Source: Algibacter pectinivorans
GTDB lineage: Bacteria; Bacteroidota; Bacteroidia; Flavobacteriales; Flavobacteriaceae
Direction of reading: 5' to 3'
DNA: 64,000 nucleotides
NCBI RefSeq assembly: GCF_900112595.1
Contig: NZ_FOMI01000001.1
Coordinates: 186,001-250,000 of the forward strand
In this document: positions 33,889-42,898 of the stretch, piece by piece
How positions within the stretch are numbered: the stretch's first letter is position 1
Layout: each line of letters begins with the position of its first letter
Program-made: the position numbers and the translations under genes
Notes under the pieces: model-generated
The model's database searches: none
The model's input: only the letters and a program-made list of their open reading frames with translations
Told to the model about the DNA's origin: nothing

Positions 33889-36800
33889 ATGAAGCAAATC
33901 ATACAACTTTGTATGTTACTAGCCTTAATTGGTAGTACACATGCACAAAAAACCATTTCGGGTCGCGTTACAGATGCAATAACTAATAGCCCGATAGCCT
34001 TTGTAAACATCCAAAACGGTAACAATGGCACTATTACCAGCGAAGATGGCACATACCAAATAAACATAACGCAAAACACTAATAAATTAACATTTTCTTA
34101 CTTAGGTTATAAAACACAAATAATAACCATAGGAAATCAACCTATTATAAATGTTGCTTTAAGCGAAGATGCATCAAAGTTAGGAGAAATAGTAATAACA
34201 GCTTTAGGTTTAAGTAGAGACACTAAAGAATTAGGTTATGCAGTACAAGCAATAAACTCCAAAAGCTTAAACCAGGTAAAAACTGTTAATTTTCTAGACA
34301 ACCTTCAAGGTAAATTAGCTGGTGTTACAGTAACTCAAGGAGCAACTGGCGTTGGATCTTCGTCAAAAATAACCATTAGAGGTGAGTCGTCCTTTTCTAA
34401 TAATAACCCTCTATTTGTAGTAGATGGCATACCAATTAATAACGAAACCGTTTTTAACTTTACTAATGAGGCCGCAGCTGGTTTTCAAGAAATAGATTTT
34501 GGTAACGGTGCTATGGAAGTTAATCCAGACGACATAGAATCTGTAACCGTATTAAAAGGAGCTAATGCAGCAGCGCTTTATGGCACACGAGCATCAAATG
34601 GAGTCATAGTAATAAAAACCAAAGATGGTAGTAATAAAAAAGGGTTTAGTGTTAGTCTTAGTACAGCTATAACTGTGGATTCTGCATTTAAACTACCAGA
34701 TTTTCAGAATACGTACGGACAAGGGCAATCTGGACAGTTTGAGTATGTTGACGGTTTAGGAGGAGGAACTAGTGATAATATTACCTATTCTTGGGGTCCA
34801 CGCTTAGATGTTGGCAATTTAATTCCGCAGTTTGACAGTCCGGTTCAATTAGCCGATGGATCGTTTGTTAGAGGTGCAGATACTGCATTATACAACAATT
34901 TACCAATATTAGCTACTCCTTTTAACTCTAACCCTAACAACTTAAAAGACTTTTACAGAACAGGAGTTACCACAACAAACAACATAGCAATCTCCAATGG
35001 TTTTGATTCCGGAAACTACAGACTATCCTTCACCGATTTAAGAAGTGAATCCATTATACCAGGCGTAAATTTAAACAGGCAAACGGTTGCAGCTAAACTT
35101 AATTTTAAACCTTCAAGTAAAACAGAAATAAATACATCGTTTAATTACGTAAACTCCAGTAGCGACAACAGGCCATCAAACGGTTATGGTAGCGAAAATG
35201 TTAATTACTCGCTAGTGGCTTGGGGACCGCGTTCTTTAAACATTAATAATTTAAAAAATTATTGGCAACCAGGTTTAGAGGGAATACAGCAATATTCGTT
35301 CAATTATACGTTTTTTGATAACCCATATTTTATTCTTTTAGAAAACAGAAACGCATTTAATCGAGACAGAATATTTGGAAACATCTCATTTAAACAAAAC
35401 ATCACCCAACACTTAAGTATATCCTTAAGAACAGGAATGGATTACAGCACAGAAACGCGCAAATTACAACGAAATTATAGTAGTAACCGTTTTCAAAATG
35501 GCGCATATGCCGAACATGATGTTTTATATAGAGAAATTAACACAGATTTTTTAGTTAATTACCAAAACACGTTTAAAGATTTTTCATTGGATATTTCGGC
35601 AGGTGGTAATCGTTTTAACCAAACAGCATCCACAAAACAATCTCAAACTGTAAATTTAGCACAACCTGGTATTTTTAGTTTAAACAATGCGGCATCCCCT
35701 ATTGAAGTATTTCAATTTGAAAGTGAAAAACAAATCAACTCACTTTACGGTATAGCTAAACTAGGATATAAAAACTATTTATATTTAGACATTACAGGAC
35801 GAAACGACTGGTCTAGCGCCCTAGCAACACCCTTTTCGGTAGGTGAAACCTCGTTTTTTTACCCATCTATTTCGACCAGTTTTATATTATCAAATAGCGC
35901 CAACTTACCAAGTGCGTTTTCATTTGCAAAACTGCGTGCCGGAATAGCGCAAGTTGGAAACGACACAAGTGCCTACCAAACTTCCGGAGCTTTTGTTTCG
36001 CAAACCACCTTTAATGGAGAACCCACTTTTAGCGACCAAAACTTTATTCCAAACACAAACTTAAAACCAGAACAAACTACAAGTTACGAGTTTGGTGCCG
36101 ACTTACGTTTTTTTAAAGACCGCTTAAATTTTGATTTTACCTACTATAATTCAAAAACAAAAGACCAAATTATTTCGCTACCAGTAGCCATATCATCAGG
36201 CTATAACCAACAAGTTATTAATGGCGGTGAGGTAAACACAAAAGGAGTCGAACTGGTACTAGGTATAACACCAATAAAAAACAGTAATCTAAAATGGAAC
36301 ACTACTTTTAATTTTGCAAGTAATAGATCCACCATTACCAATTTGCCACAAAACAACGGCCGACTTACTTTAGCCTTTAGCCGAATTTACGATAGCGCAA
36401 ACCAAACAGTATGGTTTCAAGTCGAAGAAGGTGGACGTATTGGAGACCTATATGGTACTGGATATTTAAAAAACGAAAACAACGAATTTATTATTGATGA
36501 TAATGGCAGGTTCATAGCAGACAATACTCTAAAAAAAATAGGGAATTACAACCCAGATTTCACCTTGGGATGGAACAATAATTTTAGTTACAAAAACTGG
36601 AATTTAAACTTTTTATTTGACTGGCGACAAGGCGGCGAAATAGTATCCAGAACGCGTGCATTAGGAAACGTTGGTGGCCAATTGGCTGAAACGGCATATA
36701 GACCAGAAGAAGGTATTATTGCGCAAGGTGTTAACCAAACTTCTGGACTACCTAATACTATTGCTGTAACCGCAGAGAGTTACTACCGCCAGTTTTACGA

Positions 36801-37083
36801 CAGAAATCACGAAGAAAACAATGTTTACGACGCTTCCTTTTTAAAGCTCCGCCAATTTGCAATTGGATATAACTTCAAGTTAAACGATGGATTTTTAGGA
36901 ATACAGAACGGAGCCGATTTAAGCATCTCTATTACAGGAAACAATTTGTTTGCAATAACCGAAAACCCACATTTTGACCCCGAACAAATTGCTGTACAAG
37001 GTAACAATTTTGTAAGCGGTGTCGAAGACTTAAGTTACGCAACTTCCCGAAGTTTTGGGTTTAAGGCTGCTATTAATTTTTAA
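33889..37083 (+). CDS. SusC/RagA-family TonB-linked outer-membrane protein
   Basis: A 1064-aa TonB-dependent transporter of the SusC family. A signal peptide ends near THAQ. A carboxypeptidase-regulatory-like domain follows (about residues 20-95, ISGRVTDAITNSPIAFVNI), then the plug with LQGKLAGVTVTQ, ITIRGESSFSNNNPLFVVDGIPI and GANAAALYGTRASNGVIVIKTK, and a 22-strand barrel ending in FGFKAAINF. The partner SusD gene starts 11 bases later. SusC/D pairs usually import oligosaccharides, but no glycanase lies nearby. Instead the pair is inside an arsenosugar locus and next to a sodium symporter, so its cargo could be a small molecule such as an organoarsenical, nucleoside or sugar derivative. Confidence 0.94.
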   Translation: MKQIIQLCMLLALIGSTHAQKTISGRVTDAITNSPIAFVNIQNGNNGTITSEDGTYQINITQNTNKLTFSYLGYKTQIITIGNQPIINVALSEDASKLGEIVITALGLSRDTKELGYAVQAINSKSLNQVKTVNFLDNLQGKLAGVTVTQGATGVGSSSKITIRGESSFSNNNPLFVVDGIPINNETVFNFTNEAAAGFQEIDFGNGAMEVNPDDIESVTVLKGANAAALYGTRASNGVIVIKTKDGSNKKGFSVSLSTAITVDSAFKLPDFQNTYGQGQSGQFEYVDGLGGGTSDNITYSWGPRLDVGNLIPQFDSPVQLADGSFVRGADTALYNNLPILATPFNSNPNNLKDFYRTGVTTTNNIAISNGFDSGNYRLSFTDLRSESIIPGVNLNRQTVAAKLNFKPSSKTEINTSFNYVNSSSDNRPSNGYGSENVNYSLVAWGPRSLNINNLKNYWQPGLEGIQQYSFNYTFFDNPYFILLENRNAFNRDRIFGNISFKQNITQHLSISLRTGMDYSTETRKLQRNYSSNRFQNGAYAEHDVLYREINTDFLVNYQNTFKDFSLDISAGGNRFNQTASTKQSQTVNLAQPGIFSLNNAASPIEVFQFESEKQINSLYGIAKLGYKNYLYLDITGRNDWSSALATPFSVGETSFFYPSISTSFILSNSANLPSAFSFAKLRAGIAQVGNDTSAYQTSGAFVSQTTFNGEPTFSDQNFIPNTNLKPEQTTSYEFGADLRFFKDRLNFDFTYYNSKTKDQIISLPVAISSGYNQQVINGGEVNTKGVELVLGITPIKNSNLKWNTTFNFASNRSTITNLPQNNGRLTLAFSRIYDSANQTVWFQVEEGGRIGDLYGTGYLKNENNEFIIDDNGRFIADNTLKKIGNYNPDFTLGWNNNFSYKNWNLNFLFDWRQGGEIVSRTRALGNVGGQLAETAYRPEEGIIAQGVNQTSGLPNTIAVTAESYYRQFYDRNHEENNVYDASFLKLRQFAIGYNFKLNDGFLGIQNGADLSISITGNNLFAITENPHFDPEQIAVQGNNFVSGVEDLSYATSRSFGFKAAINF

Positions 37084-37093
37084 AAAATAAAAC

Positions 37094-38536
37094 ATGAAAA
37101 AACTTATATATATCCTAACAACCTTAACACTTTTTACTGCATTTAGCTGTACAAAAGACTTTGAATCTATAAATACAAACCCTAATGCACCAGTAACCGT
37201 GCAACCAAGCCTGTTATTAAGGCAAGTTATTTATAATTTTGGCGAAGAAATGAGTTATGAAGGCTTTGTAGCCGGCGATTTACTAGCACAACATCGAACG
37301 GCTTTAGATTTTAATTTATTTGATAGGCATGCTTTAAAATCACCACAACTGGGTGGAAATCCATGGCCTATATTTTATACCAACTTGCGCGATAACGACA
37401 TTATTTTAAAGCAATCGCAAACTACCGAAGCTTTTAAAGTATATGAAGGTCCTGCTTTAATTTTAAAAGCTTACCTAACAGCTAACTTAACCGATTTGTA
37501 TGGAGACGTCCCTTATTTTGAAGCCTTTAATGGTGTAAGTGGTACAGTAACTCCTAAATACGATTCGCAAGAATCCATATACCTTAACCAAGGTGGCATT
37601 TTAGATAATCTAGACAAAGGTATTTTAGCTATTGAAAATTATAATGATGCCATTGCCTTGGAAGGCGACATTTTATTTAATGGCGATTTACAAGCATGGA
37701 TTCGTTTTGCAAATGCAGTAAAAATTAAAAGTTTGCTTAGAATTTCTAATAAAATAGATGTTTCAGAAGATTTACAAGCACTTTTTGATGCAGACAATTA
37801 CATAAAAACAAACGCTCAAAATGCCGTTTTCGACTTTACAAATTCAGACCCAAATAGTTTTAGATTAGCGCAATTACGAATTGGCGACTTTAACAATTTC
37901 GTGCTTTCTGAAACTATGGAAGACATTCTTGTTAACTTAGATGACCCTAGAATAAGCACCTTTTTCAAACCTTTTTCTAATGCCACATCCAATGCATTTA
38001 ATGGCTTACTAAATGGTATTGATGCCACATCAACATCTGTTACATTAGCTGATTATTCATTGGCAGGCAGCATGTTTAGAGAAGACACCTCAACATTAGA
38101 CGCGAATTTTATAACCGCTTGGGAGGTCCATTTTGCCTTAGCCGAAGCCGCCGAAAAGAATTTAATTATCGCAGACCCAGAGCAACTTTACAATAAAGGT
38201 GTAGCTTTAGCTTTTGAGTATTGGAATACAACATTACCTAGCAACTATTTAACAGGTAACGCCGCTTTAAATGCACCAAACACAACGCCACTAGAACAAA
38301 TAATAACACAAAAATGGATTGCAAATATAATTAACGGCTATGAAGGTTGGACGGAATACAGACGCACTGGATTCCCTGCTCTAAAACCAATTGCTGCAAG
38401 TTTAAACAACAACTTAATTCCGGTAAGAATGCCATACCCCGAAGAAGAAGCCACATTAAACGCCGAAAATTATAATGAAGCAGCAAGCGCGACAAATAAC
38501 AACAGCATAAATAGTCCCGTATGGTGGAATAAATGA
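37094..38536 (+). CDS. SusD/RagB-family (SusD-like) lipoprotein
   Basis: A 480-aa surface lipoprotein of the SusD-like_2 type, the lid that captures substrate for the SusC barrel. The lipobox is LFTAFSCTK with Cys near residue 19, followed by ESINTNPNAPVTVQPS, a typical start for this branch. TPR-like helices span most of the rest, with YEGWTEYRRTGFPAL near the C-terminus as the family signature. The gap to SusC is 10 bases and to the symporter 7 bases, so all three are one operon. Confidence 0.92.
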   Translation: MKKLIYILTTLTLFTAFSCTKDFESINTNPNAPVTVQPSLLLRQVIYNFGEEMSYEGFVAGDLLAQHRTALDFNLFDRHALKSPQLGGNPWPIFYTNLRDNDIILKQSQTTEAFKVYEGPALILKAYLTANLTDLYGDVPYFEAFNGVSGTVTPKYDSQESIYLNQGGILDNLDKGILAIENYNDAIALEGDILFNGDLQAWIRFANAVKIKSLLRISNKIDVSEDLQALFDADNYIKTNAQNAVFDFTNSDPNSFRLAQLRIGDFNNFVLSETMEDILVNLDDPRISTFFKPFSNATSNAFNGLLNGIDATSTSVTLADYSLAGSMFREDTSTLDANFITAWEVHFALAEAAEKNLIIADPEQLYNKGVALAFEYWNTTLPSNYLTGNAALNAPNTTPLEQIITQKWIANIINGYEGWTEYRRTGFPALKPIAASLNNNLIPVRMPYPEEEATLNAENYNEAASATNNNSINSPVWWNK

Positions 38537-38543
38537 AATAACT

Positions 38544-39878
38544 ATGGAAACAATTAAAATTCAGTGGTTATTAATTATTATATCTAGTTTAATATTATTT
38601 ATTATTTCGCCATTTGCAAAATCTACAAACCAGTTTTTTAGAGCAACTAAAGTTAAAAAGTCTCCAAACACACTCGTGTTAACAGGGAGTCTTATAATTT
38701 CTTGGATTTTTGCCAAAAGCATTACCAATGCCGCAAACCTTGGGCTAGACTATGGTATTGTTGGCGGCGTAGCCTATGCTGGTTACTACTTATCTTTTGC
38801 TGTGGCAGGTTTAATAATTTATAAATTACGCACCAAAGGCGGTTTTACAAGTATCCACGAGTTCTTAACTACTAAGTTTGGAAAAGGCGCCATGGCCTTA
38901 TTTTCCATATTAATAGCCATTCGCTTATTCAACGAGGTTTGGAGTAATACCATGGTTATAGGCAGTTACTTTGGAGAAACTGGTAGCACACCCTATTATT
39001 GGTCTATTATTTTATTCACAATCTTAACTTTAGCTTACGCTATTAAAGGCGGATTAAGCAGTTCTATTTTTACCGACATTATTCAAATGGGGTTATTTTC
39101 AGTACTATTAATTATTATTTTAAGTACTGTTTTTTCAGTAGATAATTTCAGAACTCAAGAAGTTATATCCTCAGGAACATGGAGCTTTGAGCTTGGTTTA
39201 AACTTATTTTTTGCTGCCATAATTCAATCGTTTAGCTACCCATTTCACGACCCAGTTCTAACCGATAGAGCATTTATTAGCACACCCAAAATAACCCGAA
39301 AAAGTTTTCTTCTTGCTAGTGTATTAGGTGCTATTTGTATCATTCTATTTTCAATTATTGGTATATACGCCCAAACGCAAGGTTTAAAAGGACAAGCTGC
39401 TGTAGAGGTAGGAAAAGCGTTTGGTGTGGTTATTTTACTAGCTATTAATTTTATTATGATAACCTCGGCAGCATCAACCTTAGACTCTACCTTTTCGTCA
39501 TTTTCAAAATTATTATCTGTCGATTTAAACCTAGGAAAAAATTTAACTTTTGGCAGAGCCTCAATGGTTGCCATTGCCATATTAGGTACGCTTCCTGTTT
39601 TTTTAAACGCCGAAATATTATCGGCCACAACAATTTCAGGAACAATGGTTATTGGTTTAACTCCCGTTTTTATGTTTTGGAATATTAAGGTTCCAAAAAT
39701 CAGTTTTTATTTAAGTATCATTTGTGGAATAATTTTTGGTTTTGTTTTAGTGTTTAAACTATTTCCAGAAGCACTCATTTTCACAAAAGGAAAATATGCC
39801 GATTTACTATGGGTAAATGTTTGGGGTATTTTAAGTTGTATCATTTTATATTTAGCACCCAAATGGATAAAAAAATAG
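38544..39878 (+). CDS. Sodium:solute symporter family protein
   Basis: A 444-aa transporter of the SSS family with about 12-13 hydrophobic segments. LIISWIFAKSITNAANLGLDYG, YKLRTKGGFTSIHEFLTTKFG and ITSAASTLDSTFSSFSKLLSVDL (the sodium-site Ser/Thr region) identify it. It is slightly shorter than most members. It follows SusD after 7 bases and its end overlaps the metallophosphoesterase start by 16 bases, so it would take the SusC/D cargo across the inner membrane using the sodium gradient. The substrate is unknown. Confidence 0.87.
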   Translation: METIKIQWLLIIISSLILFIISPFAKSTNQFFRATKVKKSPNTLVLTGSLIISWIFAKSITNAANLGLDYGIVGGVAYAGYYLSFAVAGLIIYKLRTKGGFTSIHEFLTTKFGKGAMALFSILIAIRLFNEVWSNTMVIGSYFGETGSTPYYWSIILFTILTLAYAIKGGLSSSIFTDIIQMGLFSVLLIIILSTVFSVDNFRTQEVISSGTWSFELGLNLFFAAIIQSFSYPFHDPVLTDRAFISTPKITRKSFLLASVLGAICIILFSIIGIYAQTQGLKGQAAVEVGKAFGVVILLAINFIMITSAASTLDSTFSSFSKLLSVDLNLGKNLTFGRASMVAIAILGTLPVFLNAEILSATTISGTMVIGLTPVFMFWNIKVPKISFYLSIICGIIFGFVLVFKLFPEALIFTKGKYADLLWVNVWGILSCIILYLAPKWIKK

Positions 39879-40690
39879 AACATCTAGGACAGCTATCTGG
39901 CAAAACGTTGCTATTTGGTGGCGTTTATAGCAACTTGCAAGCCTTAGAAGCTTTAAAGCAAGTGGCCGAAGCCGAAAATATTAGTCCAGAAAATTGTATT
40001 TGCACGGGCGATATTGTTGGTTACTGCGCCCAACCAGAAGAAACCGTGCAATTATTTAAAATTTGGAACCCTAGAAGTATAGCTGGTAACGTAGAAATTC
40101 AATTAAGCGAAGGTGCCCAAGATTGCGGCTGCGATTTTAAAAAAGGCTCTAGATGCGACGGGTTTTCACAACAATGGTACCCCTACGCTCAAAGCCTACT
40201 ATCCCAAGATTCTTTAGCTTTTATAAAACAATTACCAGACCACTATACCTTTAATTACGCAGACAAAAAAGTAATGGTTGTTCATGGTTCGTATTTTAAC
40301 ACCTCCGAGTTTATTTTTAAATCCACACCCTGGGAAACCAAGGCTATAAATTTTAAGGTAGACCAAAGCGATGTTATTATAGCTGGCCATTGCGGATTAC
40401 CATTTAACGATGCACAAAACAACAAACTATGGTTAAATCCCGGCGTAATTGGCATGCCTGCAAACGATGGTAACCAAACCGTTTGGTATGCTATTTTAAA
40501 CGATTTAAATGGTAAACTAGAATATAAACACCACTCGTTAAACTACAATTACAGATTAACTAATACATTAATGCAAAACGGCTTGCTTCCTGAAGAATAT
40601 GCTAGAACCATAGTTACAGGCATTTGGGATAATACCGAAATTTTACCAGCCGTAGAAAGTGGATTGCAAGGATTCGGAATAAATCTGTAA
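39863..40690 (+). CDS. Cys-rich variant metallophosphoesterase-fold protein
   Basis: A 275-aa protein with the calcineurin-like phosphoesterase fold in which several metal ligands are replaced. Motif I, normally DxHGN, reads GVYSN (residues 20-24); GD at 49-50 is kept (CTGDIVGYC); GNHD is GNVE (75-78); VHG is kept near residue 141; GHTH is GHCG (175-178). A Cys-rich insertion DCGCDFKKGSRCDGF adds C88, C90 and C98, with C45, C47 and C55 nearby. I start it at the ATG at 39863, overlapping the symporter end by 16 bases. It may be a metal- or arsenic-binding relative and not a phosphatase. Confidence 0.8.
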   Translation: MDKKIEHLGQLSGKTLLFGGVYSNLQALEALKQVAEAENISPENCICTGDIVGYCAQPEETVQLFKIWNPRSIAGNVEIQLSEGAQDCGCDFKKGSRCDGFSQQWYPYAQSLLSQDSLAFIKQLPDHYTFNYADKKVMVVHGSYFNTSEFIFKSTPWETKAINFKVDQSDVIIAGHCGLPFNDAQNNKLWLNPGVIGMPANDGNQTVWYAILNDLNGKLEYKHHSLNYNYRLTNTLMQNGLLPEEYARTIVTGIWDNTEILPAVESGLQGFGINL

Positions 40691-40721
40691 TTTTATTAAA
40701 TCTATTAAGACTAAAAAACAA

Positions 40722-41216
40722 ATGAAAAACACCCTTTTATTTTTAGTATTACTATGTAGCAGTCTATTATTTGCGCAAAAATCAATTGATAAGCTACTAG
40801 CAAAACATAATGATAATAGCGTGCCCTATATTACACCTCAAGAACTAGCAATACCTAAAACAGACTTGGTATTATTGGATTCTAGAGAATTAAAAGAATA
40901 TAAAACCAGTCATTTAAAAAACGCCATTCATGTAGGGTACGATCACTTTAAAATACATAAAGTTGAAACACTAATACCAGATAAAAACGCAGAAATAGTG
41001 GTGTATTGCTCAGTTGGTATTCGATCAGAATCTATTGGAGATAGCCTTAAAAAAGCTGGATATTCTAACGTAAAAAATCTTTATGGTGGTATTTTCGAGT
41101 GGAAAAGCAACAACTTTCCTGTTTATAACGCCATTGAAAAAGAAACAGACAGCATTCATACCTTTAATAAAGTATGGAGTAAATGGCTAAAAAAAGGCAT
41201 AAAAGTTTATGAATAA
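40722..41216 (+). CDS. Exported rhodanese-like domain protein
   Basis: A 164-aa periplasmic protein with a signal peptide ending near LLFAQ and one rhodanese domain (about residues 45-140). The active-site loop YCSVGIRS contains the catalytic Cys and the CxxGxRS pattern of sulfur-transfer or arsenate-reductase-like rhodaneses, and LDSRELKEYKTSHLKNAIHVGY is the domain start. Its last 8 bases overlap the start of the TIGR04282 gene. In this setting a role in thiol-arsenic chemistry is conceivable, but that is inference. Confidence 0.88.
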   Translation: MKNTLLFLVLLCSSLLFAQKSIDKLLAKHNDNSVPYITPQELAIPKTDLVLLDSRELKEYKTSHLKNAIHVGYDHFKIHKVETLIPDKNAEIVVYCSVGIRSESIGDSLKKAGYSNVKNLYGGIFEWKSNNFPVYNAIEKETDSIHTFNKVWSKWLKKGIKVYE

Positions 41217-41838
41217 AGAATTAGTAATTGTTTTTGTAAAAAACATAAAATTAGGCAAGGTAAAAACAAGGCTTGCCAAAACTATTGGCAACCAAGGCGC
41301 TTTCGATGTTTATACAGAGTTAGTCGGCGTAACCGAAAAAGCAACACAAAAACTAAAGGCCAATAAACGCATTTATTTTTCCGAATCTATTGTAGAAAAC
41401 CAATGGAATTCCCATCAAAAATTTGTTCAAGAAGGCGCAGATTTAGGCGAACGCATGAAAAACGCGTTTATAAAAGGCTTTAAAGACGGCTACAATCGTA
41501 TTGTTTTAATTGGTTCAGATTTACCAGACATTACAGCAAACCATATTAACAAAGGACTCGAAGCCTTAACACAACACGACATTGTTTTTGGACCAGCCGA
41601 AGATGGTGGCTATTATCTAGTTGGCTTATCAAAAGCACACAATTTTATTTTTAATAATAAACCGTGGAGCCAAACACATTTACTGCAAGAAACCTTAAAC
41701 GAAATAAAGGAAAAACAAGTAACATTTACTACCTTAGATACTTTAAACGACATTGATAATTTTGAAGATTTAATAGCTTCAGAATTTTATAAAACTAACA
41801 TAGAATTACAAAAAAAAATCAAACAATTACAAGGTTAA
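41209..41838 (+). CDS. TIGR04282-family arsenosugar biosynthesis glycosyltransferase
   Basis: A 209-aa DUF2064 GT-A-fold protein of the family annotated as arsenosugar-associated transferase 1. The N-terminal motif VKNIKLGKVKTRLAKTIG carries the nucleotide-binding basic residues; LIGSDLPDITANHI, FGPAEDGGYYLVGL and NDIDNFEDL follow. Compared with the divergent copy at 33139 all signature residues are present, so this is the likely active enzyme. It overlaps the rhodanese gene by 8 bases. A weak terminator-like hairpin lies downstream, before the phosphorylase gene. Confidence 0.88.
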   Translation: MNKELVIVFVKNIKLGKVKTRLAKTIGNQGAFDVYTELVGVTEKATQKLKANKRIYFSESIVENQWNSHQKFVQEGADLGERMKNAFIKGFKDGYNRIVLIGSDLPDITANHINKGLEALTQHDIVFGPAEDGGYYLVGLSKAHNFIFNNKPWSQTHLLQETLNEIKEKQVTFTTLDTLNDIDNFEDLIASEFYKTNIELQKKIKQLQG

Positions 41839-41858
41839 ATAAATGCTTTCAAATTAAG

Positions 41859-41884
41859 AAAACCTAGCTAAAATATAGGTTTTT
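41859..41884 (+). terminator. Weak terminator-like hairpin before the purine phosphorylase gene
   Basis: Stem AAAACCTA (41859-41866) with TAGGTTTT (41876-41883) and a 9-base loop; the T-tail is only five bases. It could reduce read-through from the upstream operon into the phosphorylase gene. Confidence 0.5.
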
Positions 41885-41909
41885 AAACATTCTATTTAAA
41901 AAAATAAAC

Positions 41910-42722
41910 ATGATGCAATTTATAGAAGAAACAGTAGACTACTTAATAAATAAAGGATTCGATAAACCAGAAATAGGTATTATTTTAGGCACCGGTTTAG
42001 GGCAATTAATTGAAGATGTAGAAATAATTAGGGAGGCAAGTTATAATCACATTCCAAATTTCCCAACAGCCACAGTCGAGTTCCACAAAGGAAAACTTAT
42101 TTACGGTATTATGGGCGGTAAAAAAGTAATAGTTATGCAAGGGCGTTTTCACCTTTACGAAGGCTATTCCCTGCAAGATGTCACCTACCCTGTTCGCGTT
42201 ATGGAAAAACTAGGTATTCACACCTTATTAGTTTCTAATGCATCTGGCGCCATAAACCCTAACTTTAAAAAAGGCGAACTAATGCTTATTGAAGATCATA
42301 TAAATCTTCAAGGTAGCTCGCCACTTGCCTTTAAAGGTGTGGAACTTTTAGGTGAGCGCTTCGCAGATATGAGCGCGCCTTACAATGCCGCTATAAATAC
42401 TAAATTTAAATCCATAGCAGCGCAACATGATATAACATTGCACGAAGGCGTATACGCTAGCGTTGTTGGGCCTCAATTAGAAACCAGAGCCGAATATCGC
42501 ATGTTAAAAATTATAGGAGCAGATGCTGTTGGCATGAGCACAGTTCCAGAAATTATAGTTGCCAATCATTTAAATTTAAAAGCAGCCGCGGTTTCTGTAC
42601 TAACAGACGAGTGCGATCCAGATAACCTAGCCCCCGTAGATATTGCCGAAATTATAGCAATGGCCGAAAAAGCAGAACCCAATATGGTTACACTTTTTAA
42701 AGAATTGATACTTAGCTTATAA
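41910..42722 (+). CDS. Purine-nucleoside phosphorylase (trimeric type)
   Basis: A 270-aa trimeric purine nucleoside phosphorylase, cleaving the base from (deoxy)ribonucleosides with phosphate. GIILGTGLGQLIEDV is the phosphate loop, QGRFHLYEGYSLQDVTYPVRVM and NASGAINPNFKKGELMLIEDHIN follow, then GVYASVVGPQLETRAEYRML and GADAVGMSTVPE. The base-contact region reads SVLTDECDPDN, where Asp stands at the position that is Asn in 6-oxopurine-specific enzymes. It starts 71 bases after the TIGR04282 gene. It could be the housekeeping enzyme or the one that frees adenine from the ArsS product. Confidence 0.92.
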   Translation: MMQFIEETVDYLINKGFDKPEIGIILGTGLGQLIEDVEIIREASYNHIPNFPTATVEFHKGKLIYGIMGGKKVIVMQGRFHLYEGYSLQDVTYPVRVMEKLGIHTLLVSNASGAINPNFKKGELMLIEDHINLQGSSPLAFKGVELLGERFADMSAPYNAAINTKFKSIAAQHDITLHEGVYASVVGPQLETRAEYRMLKIIGADAVGMSTVPEIIVANHLNLKAAAVSVLTDECDPDNLAPVDIAEIIAMAEKAEPNMVTLFKELILSL

Positions 42723-42725
42723 CAT

Positions 42726-42818
42726 TTGGGCGTTACCACAAGGGTCGCGCTTTCCATTATATCTTTTTTTGCCACTTATAAAAGCAAAAAAAGGATGCCA
42801 CTACAATCGCTAACGCAA
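42726..42818 (+). repeat. Structured intergenic repeat, copy 2
   Basis: Starts 4 bases after the phosphorylase stop codon. GCGTTA (42730-42735) pairs with TAACGC (42811-42816), where copy 1 has GCGCTA/TAGCGC, a compensatory change. ACCACAAGGGTCG follows the left end and CACTACAATCGC precedes the right end. The middle is a different hairpin, ATCTTTTTTTGC (42761-42772) with GCAAAAAAAGGAT (42784-42796). Confidence 0.82.
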
Positions 42819-42898
42819 CGTAGAACTAGTAAATATAATTAGTACTCAAATAAAGCCCTTTAGGTTTACAAAACCTGATGGGTTAAAACTCCAAACCC

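Noticed and set aside
33889-38536. Polysaccharide utilisation locus
   Set aside because: SusC and SusD are present but no glycanase, sulfatase or hybrid regulator is next to them. The GH113-like gene at 48416 is 10 kb away on the other strand.
42761-42796. Ordinary terminator after the purine phosphorylase gene
   Set aside because: The hairpin is inside the repeat element, has no T-tail and has no equal in the other copies, so I treat it as part of the repeat.
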